From assembly GCF_005871205.1 (NCBI RefSeq), contig NZ_SWKM01000015.1, forward strand, positions 248,001 to 312,000: 64,000 nucleotides of DNA, read 5' to 3'. Position numbers and translations under genes: made by a program. Shown here piece after piece: positions 38,627 through 46,856 of this stretch (the first letter of the stretch is position 1; every line of letters begins with the position of its first letter). This stretch comes from Marinobacter alexandrii. Its GTDB lineage: Bacteria; Pseudomonadota; Gammaproteobacteria; Pseudomonadales; Oleiphilaceae. The notes under the pieces are model-generated. The model did no database searches. It saw only the letters and a program-made list of their open reading frames with translations, and was not told where the DNA came from.

Positions 38627-39400
38627 ATGGATACGACCACCATAGTAATAGTCCTGGCAGCCGTCGTGGCGGTATCGATCGTGTTGATCGTGTTAAGCCA
38701 GATGCGCGAAAAGGCCCGCATTGAGCGTGCCCGGAGAATCACCAGTCAACAGGATGCCTACAACCGGGCCAATCGACTGCTATCGGAAATCCCCGGCCAA
38801 TACCTTACCGCCGATCTGAAACTGCTGTTGATCAAACGCATGGAAGAAGCATGTACGCAGCTGGCAGCACTCAAATCGGACCTTCCGGTCAAGAAATGGC
38901 AAGAAGCGGCGCAGCAGTTAAAAAGCCAGATTCTGACCAAGCAGGACACCCGGTCACCGGTGAAAATTGATACGCCGGAAAAGGCTACCTACGTTAAGGA
39001 ACTGCTACAGAATCTGTTCAAAATGATCGAAGACATGCACAAGAACGGCAAGCTGGACACCGCAACTGCCAAGAAGAACCTCAAATTTGTGCTGTTTCTG
39101 GTCCACAAAACCCACGCTGACCTGCACATGTTCCAGGCCCGGGATTTTGTCCGTCAGAATGAGATCCGCAAGGCCATTCACGCCTACCATCTGGCCAGTA
39201 CCGAAATGGGTAAATCCCGGGACAACCCGCTGGCCATGAAAGCCGTCAAAAGTTTCCGGATCAGAATCAAAGAACTGGAAGCCCTGAGTGTTGAAGGAAA
39301 AGACACTGCACATACCGAATCCCAGGCCAAGCTGGATCGGGAATGGGATACCTTCCTGCACGACGAGGAATGGAAGAAAAAAGCCGACTACGACGATTGA
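38627..39400 (+). CDS. Membrane-anchored helical protein of unknown function
   Basis: A 257-residue protein I do not recognise. The N-terminal 25 residues form one membrane helix (TTIVIVLAAVVAVSIVLIVL) followed by positive charges (REKARIERARR), so the bulk faces the cytoplasm. The rest is mostly helical and charged, with KTHADLHMFQARDFV and EIRKAIHAYHLASTEMGK, which may form a TPR-like helical repeat. The tail is acidic. It sits 55 nt upstream of the hybrid kinase, and may be co-transcribed with it. No strong ribosome-binding site precedes its ATG. Similar unknown proteins exist in marine gammaproteobacteria, as far as I recall. Confidence 0.75.
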   Translation: MDTTTIVIVLAAVVAVSIVLIVLSQMREKARIERARRITSQQDAYNRANRLLSEIPGQYLTADLKLLLIKRMEEACTQLAALKSDLPVKKWQEAAQQLKSQILTKQDTRSPVKIDTPEKATYVKELLQNLFKMIEDMHKNGKLDTATAKKNLKFVLFLVHKTHADLHMFQARDFVRQNEIRKAIHAYHLASTEMGKSRDNPLAMKAVKSFRIRIKELEALSVEGKDTAHTESQAKLDREWDTFLHDEEWKKKADYDD

Positions 39401-39455
39401 CGGCCGTAGCATCCGGGCAGCGGCTTCTGCCCTGACTCAGGGACTGTAAGTACTC

Positions 39456-41792
39456 GTGATCAATGGTTTCAGAAAAAGGCTATCCTTCCGACTGACCCGG
39501 GATACGGTGTTGATCGCTATGGCATTGGGGCTGGTGCTTAACCTAGTCCAGATCACGATCGACTACTTCAACGCCCGGGCTGCAATGGAAGAAGACGTTC
39601 ACGCACTGATCGACATCAGTGTGAGTCCGGCCTCCCAGATTGCCTACAACATTGATGTACGACTCGCAGAAGAACTCCTCGATGGTCTGCTGCGCCACCC
39701 GGCGACCATCGACGCCAGAATCATCGACAACGACGACCAAACCATGGCCGCTGCCAGCCAGAGCAGCCCGGACTCCCCCTACCGCTGGGCCAGCGACCTG
39801 CTGTTTGCATCCAATCGGGTTTTTAGCGAGGAATTGAGAGTGCCGCAGCTGGAGGATCTTCCTCTCGGCCGCCTCATTGTCACCATCGACACCTATCACT
39901 ACGGGCTTCAATTTCTCGAACGGGCCACTTACACACTGATCAGTGGCCTACTCAAGAGCCTGACCCTTACCGCGGCCTTGCTGGGTATTTTCTACTTGGT
40001 GCTGACACGGCCGATGCTGAACGTCATCAATGCCCTGAGCGAGGTGCAGGCTAACTCACCGGAAAAAGTCCGCCTGCCCGTCCCGGCCAACCACGAGCAG
40101 GACGAGATTGGCACTATGGTGGGCATTATCAACCAACACCTTGAAACCATGGATTCAAGCCTGGCCCAGCTCCGTTCCGCCGAAAGCGCAATGAAGGATT
40201 ACTCCTCGCAGCTTGAGCGCGAGGTTGATGATCGCATCCGTGAGATCTCGGAAAAGAACGATGCCCTGCAGCGCAGCAACCGCGCACTGATCAAGGCGAA
40301 GGAAGATGCTGTACGCAGGGCCAGGGCCAGAGCCAACTTCCTGGCCAGCATGAGCCACGAAATCCGCACACCACTTAATGGTGTGCTGGGCATGCTGGGG
40401 CTCGCCCTGGAAGGAAAGCTCGATTCCAGCCAGCGCTACCGCCTTGAGGTCGCCTTCAGTGCTGGCGAAAGTCTGCTTGGTCTGCTCAATGACATTCTCG
40501 ATATATCCAAGGTGGAAGCCGGCAAACTGAGCCTGGAGAACATCCCTTTCAATCTGCGCAACCTGATCGAGGAAGCCTCTACCCTGCACGCCCAACAGGC
40601 CCGGCGAAAACGCATTGAACTGGTTAACGAAATCGACCCCCAATTGCCGGAGAGCTTTCTGGGCGATCCGACCCGCATGCGCCAGATCCTTAACAACCTG
40701 CTCAGTAATGCTATCAAATTCACTGATGAGGGCTCGGTGCTTGTCAAAGCCGCCTACTCTGCTGGCATGCTCCGGCTCGATGTTATTGACACCGGCATCG
40801 GCATGTCTTCCGGCGGTCTGCACAAGATATTCTCGCCATTTTCCCAGGCTGATGCTGACACCACACGGCTCTATGGCGGAACCGGGCTCGGGCTGACCCT
40901 GTGCCGGCAATTGGTTGAACGAATGCACGGTCGAATCATGGTGGATTCCACCGAGGGTCGCGGCACCCACTTCACCGTCACCGTGCCGCTACCCATGCAC
41001 GAAGACAGTACTCCGGATCAACTGCCACAGGCTGCCAAAGGACTCGTGGACATTGGCGTTACCCTGGCGATCCCGGCCGACAACCCGCACCGGCCAGCCA
41101 TCGAACGCCAACTTCAGGCCTGGCAGATTCCGGTCTGGAACCTCGGGACGGAGCACCGGGGAATTCTGATTACACTGATTGGAAAGGACGGCATCGAGGG
41201 AGCGGTACAGGCCGAAAACTGGCAAGGACCGGGGCTAATTCTGGCCGATTCACTCGGAACCTCCGCACAAGGGAAATCAGACCATCCGATCCTTTCCCTA
41301 CCCCTGCGCCGGGATGAACTCTATCGCTGCCTCTGCCGGGCCATTGGCATTCTTCGCACCGATCCTGTCCTGCAAAGCACAGACGCACTGGAACCAGCGC
41401 AGACAACTAAATCGCTCCGAATTCTTCTGGTGGAGGACAACCAGGTCAACCAACTGGTGGCCAGTAGTATTCTGAAAAAACTTGGGCACACGGTCGAGAG
41501 CGCTGAAAATGGTCAGCGCGCACTCGATGCCATGGTAGCCGGGGAGTTCGATCTGATCCTGATGGATTGCCAGATGCCAATTATGGACGGCTACGAAGCA
41601 ACCCGGAGAATTCGGCAGAACTCGGACTGGCAACAGGTTCCGATCATTGCCGTGACCGCCAACGTGATGCAGGGTGATCGTGACGACTGCATCACGGCCG
41701 GCATGAACGACTACGTCACCAAGCCTTACAAACGTGAAGAGCTGCGTGCTGCCATCAATCGCTGGACCCAGCCTCGCCCTCAAGAGCCGTAA
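39456..41792 (+). CDS. Hybrid sensor histidine kinase with pseudo-receiver and receiver
   Basis: A 778-residue BarA-like kinase. Helix 1 is at about 15-35 and helix 2 at about 165-190, with a periplasmic sensor between them that matches no named domain to my eye. HAMP-like and coiled-coil segments follow to about 290. The HisKA H-box is SMSHEIRTPLNG with phospho-acceptor H301, and the ATPase has NLLSNAIKFTD, DTGIGM and GGTGLGLTLC. Residues about 530-632 look like a degenerate receiver with no phosphorylatable pocket. The last 120 residues are a normal receiver with D704 in ILMDCQMPIMDG. There is no Hpt domain, so phosphotransfer must go to a separate protein. GTG start. It overlaps the convergent ohrR-type gene by 38 nt. 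Confidence 0.9.
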   Translation: MINGFRKRLSFRLTRDTVLIAMALGLVLNLVQITIDYFNARAAMEEDVHALIDISVSPASQIAYNIDVRLAEELLDGLLRHPATIDARIIDNDDQTMAAASQSSPDSPYRWASDLLFASNRVFSEELRVPQLEDLPLGRLIVTIDTYHYGLQFLERATYTLISGLLKSLTLTAALLGIFYLVLTRPMLNVINALSEVQANSPEKVRLPVPANHEQDEIGTMVGIINQHLETMDSSLAQLRSAESAMKDYSSQLEREVDDRIREISEKNDALQRSNRALIKAKEDAVRRARARANFLASMSHEIRTPLNGVLGMLGLALEGKLDSSQRYRLEVAFSAGESLLGLLNDILDISKVEAGKLSLENIPFNLRNLIEEASTLHAQQARRKRIELVNEIDPQLPESFLGDPTRMRQILNNLLSNAIKFTDEGSVLVKAAYSAGMLRLDVIDTGIGMSSGGLHKIFSPFSQADADTTRLYGGTGLGLTLCRQLVERMHGRIMVDSTEGRGTHFTVTVPLPMHEDSTPDQLPQAAKGLVDIGVTLAIPADNPHRPAIERQLQAWQIPVWNLGTEHRGILITLIGKDGIEGAVQAENWQGPGLILADSLGTSAQGKSDHPILSLPLRRDELYRCLCRAIGILRTDPVLQSTDALEPAQTTKSLRILLVEDNQVNQLVASSILKKLGHTVESAENGQRALDAMVAGEFDLILMDCQMPIMDGYEATRRIRQNSDWQQVPIIAVTANVMQGDRDDCITAGMNDYVTKPYKREELRAAINRWTQPRPQEP

Positions 41793-42222
41793 GCACCGCC
41801 CTCAACTCCTGACGAAGAGCCTGCAGCCTTTCCGGCTGGAGGGCCACGCCGCAGAGCAATTGCTGTGGCACCGACCTGGCCCGCTTCTGCAATGCCCACC
41901 CGACATCGGTCAGGGCCAGCGTTACCACACGTTCATCCTGGCTGATGCGTTGTCGATTCAGCAACCCACGTTCCTCAAGTCGCTTCAGCAACGGTGTCAG
42001 CGTGCCCGAATCCAGCCTCAATCGGCGACCGAGATCGGACACCCGAGTATGCGCGCCGGACCTCCCTTCCTCCCAGAGCACCAGCATCACCAGATACTGG
42101 GGATAGGTCAGATCCAGGTCTGCCAGCAGCGGCCGGTATCGGGCGGTCACCGCTCGATTGGCGGCGTAAAGCGCAAAACAGACCTGGTTATCGAGCGACA
42201 GTGTGTCGTCCGGTTTGGTCAT
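41755..42222 (-). CDS. ohrR: OhrR-type MarR family peroxide regulator
   Basis: A 155-residue MarR-family repressor. The reactive cysteine C15 lies in DNQVCFALYAANRAV, the OhrR signature. The winged helix has RVSDLGRRLRLDSGTLTPLLKR and the wing RISQDERVV. Oxidation of that cysteine by organic hydroperoxides releases DNA in known OhrR. It starts 2 nt after the glutathione peroxidase gene in the same orientation, so they form a gpx-ohrR operon, and a symmetric site lies upstream. An ohr gene is not present; here the peroxidase takes its place. Confidence 0.9.
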   Translation of the reverse strand: MTKPDDTLSLDNQVCFALYAANRAVTARYRPLLADLDLTYPQYLVMLVLWEEGRSGAHTRVSDLGRRLRLDSGTLTPLLKRLEERGLLNRQRISQDERVVTLALTDVGWALQKRARSVPQQLLCGVALQPERLQALRQELRAVLTALEGEAGSSD

Positions 42223-42224
42223 GG

Positions 42225-42728
42225 CTACAGCAGATTCTCAATGTCTTTGCGGATGTCCTGCGGCTTGGCAGTGGGCGGATAGCGCCGGATCACCTGACCA
42301 TCCCGGCCAACCAGGAACTTGGTGAAATTCCATTTCACCTTTTCAGACCCCATCAGGCCCTTGGCTTCGCTTTTCAGGAATTGATACAGCGGATGGGTAC
42401 CGTCGCCATTCACGTCAATCTTCGAGAACATCGGGAAATCGACGCCGTAATTCAGGCTGCAGAATTCGCTGATGGCATCGTCATTGCCCGGATCCTGATT
42501 CAGAAACTGATTGCAGGGGAAGCCGAGCACCGCCAGGCCCTGCTCACCAAGCTCCGAGTAAAGGCCCTGCAGCCCTTCGAGCTGAGGCGTAAACCCACAT
42601 TTGCTGGCCGTGTTCACGATCAGAAGTACTTTTCCGCGGTATTCCGCCAGGCTTTTTTCGTTGCCCTTGATGTCACGAGCGGTAAAGTCATAAACGCTGG
42701 TTACTGACACAACAGTCTCCTTGGCCAT
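42225..42728 (-). CDS. Glutathione peroxidase (thiol peroxidase type)
   Basis: A 167-residue thioredoxin-fold peroxidase. The active cysteine C44 is in NTASKCGFTPQ, replacing the selenocysteine of animal enzymes, with glutamine and tryptophan partners in LGFPCNQFLNQDPG and WNFTKFLVG. A further cysteine (EFCSLNYG) could serve as the resolving residue of thioredoxin-dependent GPx. It reduces organic or hydrogen peroxide in the cytoplasm. It leads the operon with ohrR and is probably derepressed by organic peroxides. Confidence 0.94.
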   Translation of the reverse strand: MAKETVVSVTSVYDFTARDIKGNEKSLAEYRGKVLLIVNTASKCGFTPQLEGLQGLYSELGEQGLAVLGFPCNQFLNQDPGNDDAISEFCSLNYGVDFPMFSKIDVNGDGTHPLYQFLKSEAKGLMGSEKVKWNFTKFLVGRDGQVIRRYPPTAKPQDIRKDIENLL

Positions 42729-42749
42729 TACTGGTTTAGATTTCTCGAA

Positions 42750-42773
42750 ATTAAATTGTGCACAATGTTTAAT
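42750..42773. promoter_or_regulatory. Candidate OhrR operator before gpx
   Basis: A near-symmetric site: core TTGTGCACAA at 42756-42765 with flanks ATTAAA on one side and (G)TTTAAT on the other, one inserted base apart from perfect. It lies 22 nt upstream of the gpx start codon and so could overlap its promoter. The A/T-rich AATTG...CAAT pattern resembles known OhrR boxes. Confidence 0.6.
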
Positions 42774-42967
42774 GAAATACCAAGTTATGAATGAGGTCGC
42801 GATCTCAAAACCTGAAACAGAACTTCAGGTTTAGCCGCTAAATCTGCCTTAACCCGCCACAATTCATCATAATTCCCCTGTTGCCGCCGCCCCTCGCTCC
42901 GCTAGAATGAAGGTCCATTAACTGACTGTTTATTTTTCAGAATTCAGACCAAGGAAACCTCGGCCCT

Positions 42968-44182
42968 ATGCAGAACTACTACAAATCCGCCAAGCTGGAT
43001 AACGTGTGCTATGAAATTCGTGGCGTAGTTCTGCGGGAAGCACGTCGATTGGAAGAGGAAGGCCACCGGGTACTCAAGCTGAACATTGGCAACCCGGCCG
43101 CGTTTGAACTGGACGTTCCCGAGGAAATCCAGCAGGACGTGATCTACAACATGCACCAGGCCCAGGGCTATGTGGAGTCCAAGGGGCTGTTCTCGGCGCG
43201 CAAGGCGGTCATGCACTACTGCCAGCAGCGCGGCATCGACAAGGTCGACATCGACGATATCTTCCTGGGCAACGGCGTCAGTGAACTGATTGTGATGTCG
43301 ATGCAGGCAATGCTGAATACTGGCGATGAGGTGCTCATTCCGGCTCCAGACTATCCACTCTGGACGGCTGCCGTAACCCTGTCGAGTGGCAAGCCCGTGC
43401 ACTATCGGTGTGATGAACAACAGAACTGGTTCCCAGACATCGACGACATCCGGAAGAAGATTACCCGCCGTACCCGCGCCATTGTCCTGATCAACCCGAA
43501 CAACCCCACTGGCGCCGTATACAGTCGGGAGTTACTGGAACAGGTCATTGAGCTGGCACGCCAGCACAACCTGATTGTGTTGTCGGACGAGATCTACGAC
43601 AAGATCCTCTACGATGGCACCGTGCACGTGTCTACCGCGGCACTGGCCGATGACGTGCTGTTTTTCACCTACAACGGTCTGTCCAAAAACTACCGGGCCG
43701 CGGGCTATCGTTCGGGTTGGATGATCATCAGTGGCGCCAAACACCGAGCCACAGACCTGATCGAAGGCATCGAGATGCTTTCCAACATGCGCCTGTGCGC
43801 CAACGTGCCGGCGCAACTGGCCATTCAGACAGCTTTAGGTGGCTATCAATCGATCAATGACCTGGTGGCACCGGGTGGACGGCTGTACGAGCAACGCGAA
43901 ACAGCCTGGCGTATGCTCAATGACATACCCGGGGTTAGCTGCGTGAAACCGCAAGGTGCCCTGTACCTGTTCCCGAAGCTGGATCCCAAGCATTTCCCGA
44001 TTGTAAATGACGAGAAGTTGGTGCTGGACCTGCTGCTGCAAGAAAGAATCCTGCTGGTACAAGGATCAGCGTTTAACATCGACGACAAGCAGCACCTACG
44101 GGTTGTATTCCTGCCACGGGAAGACGCTCTGGATGACGCCATGTCCCGCCTTGGTCGCTTCCTCGGTAACTATCAGCAATAA
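42968..44182 (+). CDS. alaA: Alanine/glutamate-pyruvate aminotransferase (AlaA type)
   Basis: A 404-residue PLP fold-type I aminotransferase. Key segments are VLKLNIGNPAAFELD, the nucleotide-cofactor loop YVESKGLFSARKAVMHY, INPNNPTGAVYS and the Schiff-base lysine in YNGLSKNYRAAGYRSGW. The overall pattern and the first residues MQNYYKSAKLDNVCYEIRG match AlaA, which makes alanine from pyruvate and glutamate. It is followed 8 nt later by the unknown gene at 44191 and then htpX. Confidence 0.93.
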   Translation: MQNYYKSAKLDNVCYEIRGVVLREARRLEEEGHRVLKLNIGNPAAFELDVPEEIQQDVIYNMHQAQGYVESKGLFSARKAVMHYCQQRGIDKVDIDDIFLGNGVSELIVMSMQAMLNTGDEVLIPAPDYPLWTAAVTLSSGKPVHYRCDEQQNWFPDIDDIRKKITRRTRAIVLINPNNPTGAVYSRELLEQVIELARQHNLIVLSDEIYDKILYDGTVHVSTAALADDVLFFTYNGLSKNYRAAGYRSGWMIISGAKHRATDLIEGIEMLSNMRLCANVPAQLAIQTALGGYQSINDLVAPGGRLYEQRETAWRMLNDIPGVSCVKPQGALYLFPKLDPKHFPIVNDEKLVLDLLLQERILLVQGSAFNIDDKQHLRVVFLPREDALDDAMSRLGRFLGNYQQ

Positions 44183-44190
44183 GGTTTTTC

Positions 44191-44658
44191 ATGGCTGACA
44201 TTCACGTTGAGGAATTCTACAAGGACGTCGCTATTGCGCTGGTCCAACTGTATGGCGCCTTCCCCCGCCGGGTTAATCTGTTCGTCGAGGACATTGCCGG
44301 CCCGGATGAGCCGGATGAGTTCGGACTGCACAGCAAGCGTCACATGGCCTGCTTTGGCGCCTTGCTGTGGCTCCAGGAAGAAGGTTTGTTGCGCTACGTG
44401 GACACAATTCGGCAAGAGGCCCTGGACCAAGCCGTTCTCAGTCATGCCGCGTTCGTGCGGCTTAGTGCTCCCGTCCCGGCGCCGCTGAACCAGTTAGTGA
44501 CACCTCCGTCGCAGCCGACCGAAGGGCAGCTGCCCGCGTCGGTCCAGCAGGACCTGTCGACTTACATACATCTGATTCGTACGGCGCTCAAATCAGGCCA
44601 TTCCGGTCGCATCAGCCAGATCGTTCAGGCCACGTTCTTCGCTGACCGTAACGATTAA
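44191..44658 (+). CDS. Conserved-looking protein of unknown function
   Basis: A 155-residue soluble protein I cannot assign. It opens with IHVEEFYKDVAIALVQLYGAFPRRVNLFVEDIAGPD, then SKRHMACFGALLWLQEEGLLRYVDTIRQEALDQAVLSH, which looks like a winged-helix-type arrangement. A proline-rich linker near 90-115 and a C-terminal helix follow. It starts 8 nt after alaA, so the two are probably co-transcribed; I recall the same neighbour pair in Pseudomonas next to htpX. No signal peptide or membrane helix. Confidence 0.75.
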   Translation: MADIHVEEFYKDVAIALVQLYGAFPRRVNLFVEDIAGPDEPDEFGLHSKRHMACFGALLWLQEEGLLRYVDTIRQEALDQAVLSHAAFVRLSAPVPAPLNQLVTPPSQPTEGQLPASVQQDLSTYIHLIRTALKSGHSGRISQIVQATFFADRND

Positions 44659-44753
44659 ATCCTGCGGAAGGCATTGAAGCCGTGAACTGCGACCCTATAT
44701 TTCGGTCTTAAGCACGGCTTCAAAGTGTTCGGTAGACAATTCAGGGAATTAAT

Positions 44754-45635
44754 ATGCGGATTCTGTTGTTTCTGGCCACCAACCTCGCGGTCATCCTGGT
44801 CGCGAGTTTCACGCTACGACTGCTTGGCGTCGACAGCTACCTTTCCCAGTACGGCATTCAATACGGACCGCTGCTGGCGTTTGCCGCAGTGTTCGGATTT
44901 GCCGGCGCCATCATTTCGCTACTGATATCAAAGCCCATGGCGAAATGGAGCACCAAGGCCAAGGTCATTGAGACTCCGCGGACGCCGGCAGAGCGCTGGC
45001 TGATGGACACGGTGGCTGACCTGGCCAGGAATGCCGGCATCGGTATGCCGGAAGTGGCGATTTTCCCGGCCTCCCAGTCGAACGCCTTTGCCACCGGCTG
45101 GAACAAGAACGATGCGCTGGTCGCGGTCAGCGAGGGGCTTCTGCACCGGTTTAACAAAGACGAAATCCGCGCGGTCCTGGGTCATGAAATTGGCCACGTG
45201 GCCAACGGTGACATGGTCACTCTGGCTCTGATCCAGGGCGTGGTGAACACCTTCGTGATCTTCGCCTCCCGGGTCATTGGCTCGTTCGTGGACCGCGTCA
45301 TCTTCAAGAACGAGAATGGCCATGGCATTGGCTTCTTCGTGGTCAGCATTGCCGCCGAAATCGTCCTGGGTATTCTGGCCAGCACCATTGTGTTCTGGTT
45401 CTCCAGGCGGCGGGAGTTCCGGGCGGACATTGCTGGCGCACAGCTGGCCGGGCGATCGGCCATGATCAGCGCGCTGGCCAGACTGAAACAGGAAAGCGAG
45501 ATGCCGGATCAAATGCCGGATACGCTACAGGCCTTCGGTATTAACCGAGGCGCCAGGGGAGGTCTGAGCGCCCTATTCATGACCCACCCACCGCTGGAAG
45601 ACCGGATTCAGGCCCTCAAGCAGGCGGGGCTCTAA
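44754..45635 (+). CDS. htpX: Membrane protease HtpX
   Basis: A 293-residue zinc metalloprotease of the inner membrane that degrades misfolded membrane proteins together with FtsH. Four membrane helices (about 4-24, 35-55, 155-180, 195-220) surround the active site HEIGH at residues 144-148, with the third ligand in the region [14 protein letters not shown]. The family start is [16 protein letters not shown]. It is usually induced by envelope stress through Cpx. A strong terminator follows, shared with the convergent pdxB gene. Confidence 0.97.
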   Translation: MRILLFLATNLAVILVASFTLRLLGVDSYLSQYGIQYGPLLAFAAVFGFAGAIISLLISKPMAKWSTKAKVIETPRTPAERWLMDTVADLARNAGIGMPEVAIFPASQSNAFATGWNKNDALVAVSEGLLHRFNKDEIRAVLGHEIGHVANGDMVTLALIQGVVNTFVIFASRVIGSFVDRVIFKNENGHGIGFFVVSIAAEIVLGILASTIVFWFSRRREFRADIAGAQLAGRSAMISALARLKQESEMPDQMPDTLQAFGINRGARGGLSALFMTHPPLEDRIQALKQAGL

Positions 45636-45637
45636 AC

Positions 45638-45669
45638 AAAAAAACCGGGGCAATTGCCCCGGTTTTTTT
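45638..45669. terminator. Bidirectional terminator htpX/pdxB
   Basis: A poly-A run, a perfect palindrome CCGGGGCAATTGCCCCGG and a poly-T run. It lies between the convergent stop codons of htpX and pdxB and works on both strands. Confidence 0.93.
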
Positions 45670-45684
45670 GTGTCTGCTGATCGA

Positions 45685-46839
45685 TCAGATTTTCAGCTTG
45701 AATCCGATGACTCGAAAGCTGTCTTGCAGCGATTTGCTGGTGCCCTTCAACTGCACTTTCAGACTGGAGCACTCCCGACGCACCGGGTAATCCCGGCGCA
45801 ATCGGTCAAATGCGGCAGCCCGTTCCTGATCAGTTCCCTGCATCGCAATGCGCAATCGGGCATCGTCCTGGCGTGGGTCATAACAGACCCGCAACGCGAT
45901 TTTGATCGCGTCATCTTCATCTGCCGCACTGGTAAAAGACACCTTGCTCAAGGCCGGCTCAGGCAGAAACTGCCCGGCCTGTTTGCGAACCGGAAAACCC
46001 AGGTAACGACTCAGGGCCCGGTAGATCATTTCTGTGCCCTGCACTTTACCTTCAAGGCTGTAGCCGGCAATGTGCGGAGTCGCCAGCCAGACCTGCTGCA
46101 CCAACTCCAGATCGATCGCGGGTTCACCTTCCCAGACATCAAGTGCCACGATCGGTGCGTTGGCCTGCGACAACCGGGCCTTCAGAGCCTCAGCATCAAT
46201 CACCTCGCCCCGGCCGGCATTAATCAGCAGCTGACCAGCCGACAGGCCTTCCAGCTCAGCGGCACCCACCATGTGATAGGTGGCATGAGGCTGGTTTCGG
46301 GTAAGCGGGGTATGGAGGGTCACCACATCGCAGGCCAAGGCCTCTTCCAGGGATACAAATGGGTTATCAGAATCATCCTCACGTTCGGCCCTGGGTGGAT
46401 CGCACAGGAAAACGTCGAAGCCGAGCCGCTCGAGTTTTCGGGCAAGCTCACTACCAACGCGGCCCACACCCACAACACCGACACTCAGTCGTGTCCAGTC
46501 CGCCAGGCCGCGCCGCTCGGCATGCACTGACAGCACTGACAGAACGTACTCCGCCACACTGTTAGCATTGCAGCCAGGGGCGGCCGAAAAGCGAATGCCC
46601 TTTTGCTCCAGCCACTCCTCGTCGACATGGTCGGTGCCAATGGTCGCGGTGCCTACGAACCGGACCTTGCTTCCCTCCAACAGCTCAGGCCCAACGAGGG
46701 TCACAGAACGGACCAGCAGCACCTCGGCGTCGCGGACATCGCTGGCCGTCATGGTGCGGCCAGACACACGGCGGATTTCACCGATTTCTCCGAAGAAGGA
46801 ATCCAGTAATGGGATGTTTTCGTCAGCTACGATCAACAT
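45685..46839 (-). CDS. pdxB: Erythronate-4-phosphate dehydrogenase
   Basis: Second enzyme of the DXP-dependent pyridoxal phosphate pathway: oxidises 4-phosphoerythronate. The 384 residues show the D-isomer-specific 2-hydroxyacid dehydrogenase fold: NAD-binding VGVVGVGRVGSELARKL, SVTLVGPELLEGSKVRFVG, and INAGRGEVIDAEALKA, followed by a PdxB-specific C-terminal domain of about 90 residues. It is the last gene of the operon epmC-rhlB-pdxB, 17 nt after rhlB. Confidence 0.97.
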   Translation of the reverse strand: MLIVADENIPLLDSFFGEIGEIRRVSGRTMTASDVRDAEVLLVRSVTLVGPELLEGSKVRFVGTATIGTDHVDEEWLEQKGIRFSAAPGCNANSVAEYVLSVLSVHAERRGLADWTRLSVGVVGVGRVGSELARKLERLGFDVFLCDPPRAEREDDSDNPFVSLEEALACDVVTLHTPLTRNQPHATYHMVGAAELEGLSAGQLLINAGRGEVIDAEALKARLSQANAPIVALDVWEGEPAIDLELVQQVWLATPHIAGYSLEGKVQGTEMIYRALSRYLGFPVRKQAGQFLPEPALSKVSFTSAADEDDAIKIALRVCYDPRQDDARLRIAMQGTDQERAAAFDRLRRDYPVRRECSSLKVQLKGTSKSLQDSFRVIGFKLKI

Positions 46840-46856
46840 GATGTCGTCCGGTCCTG

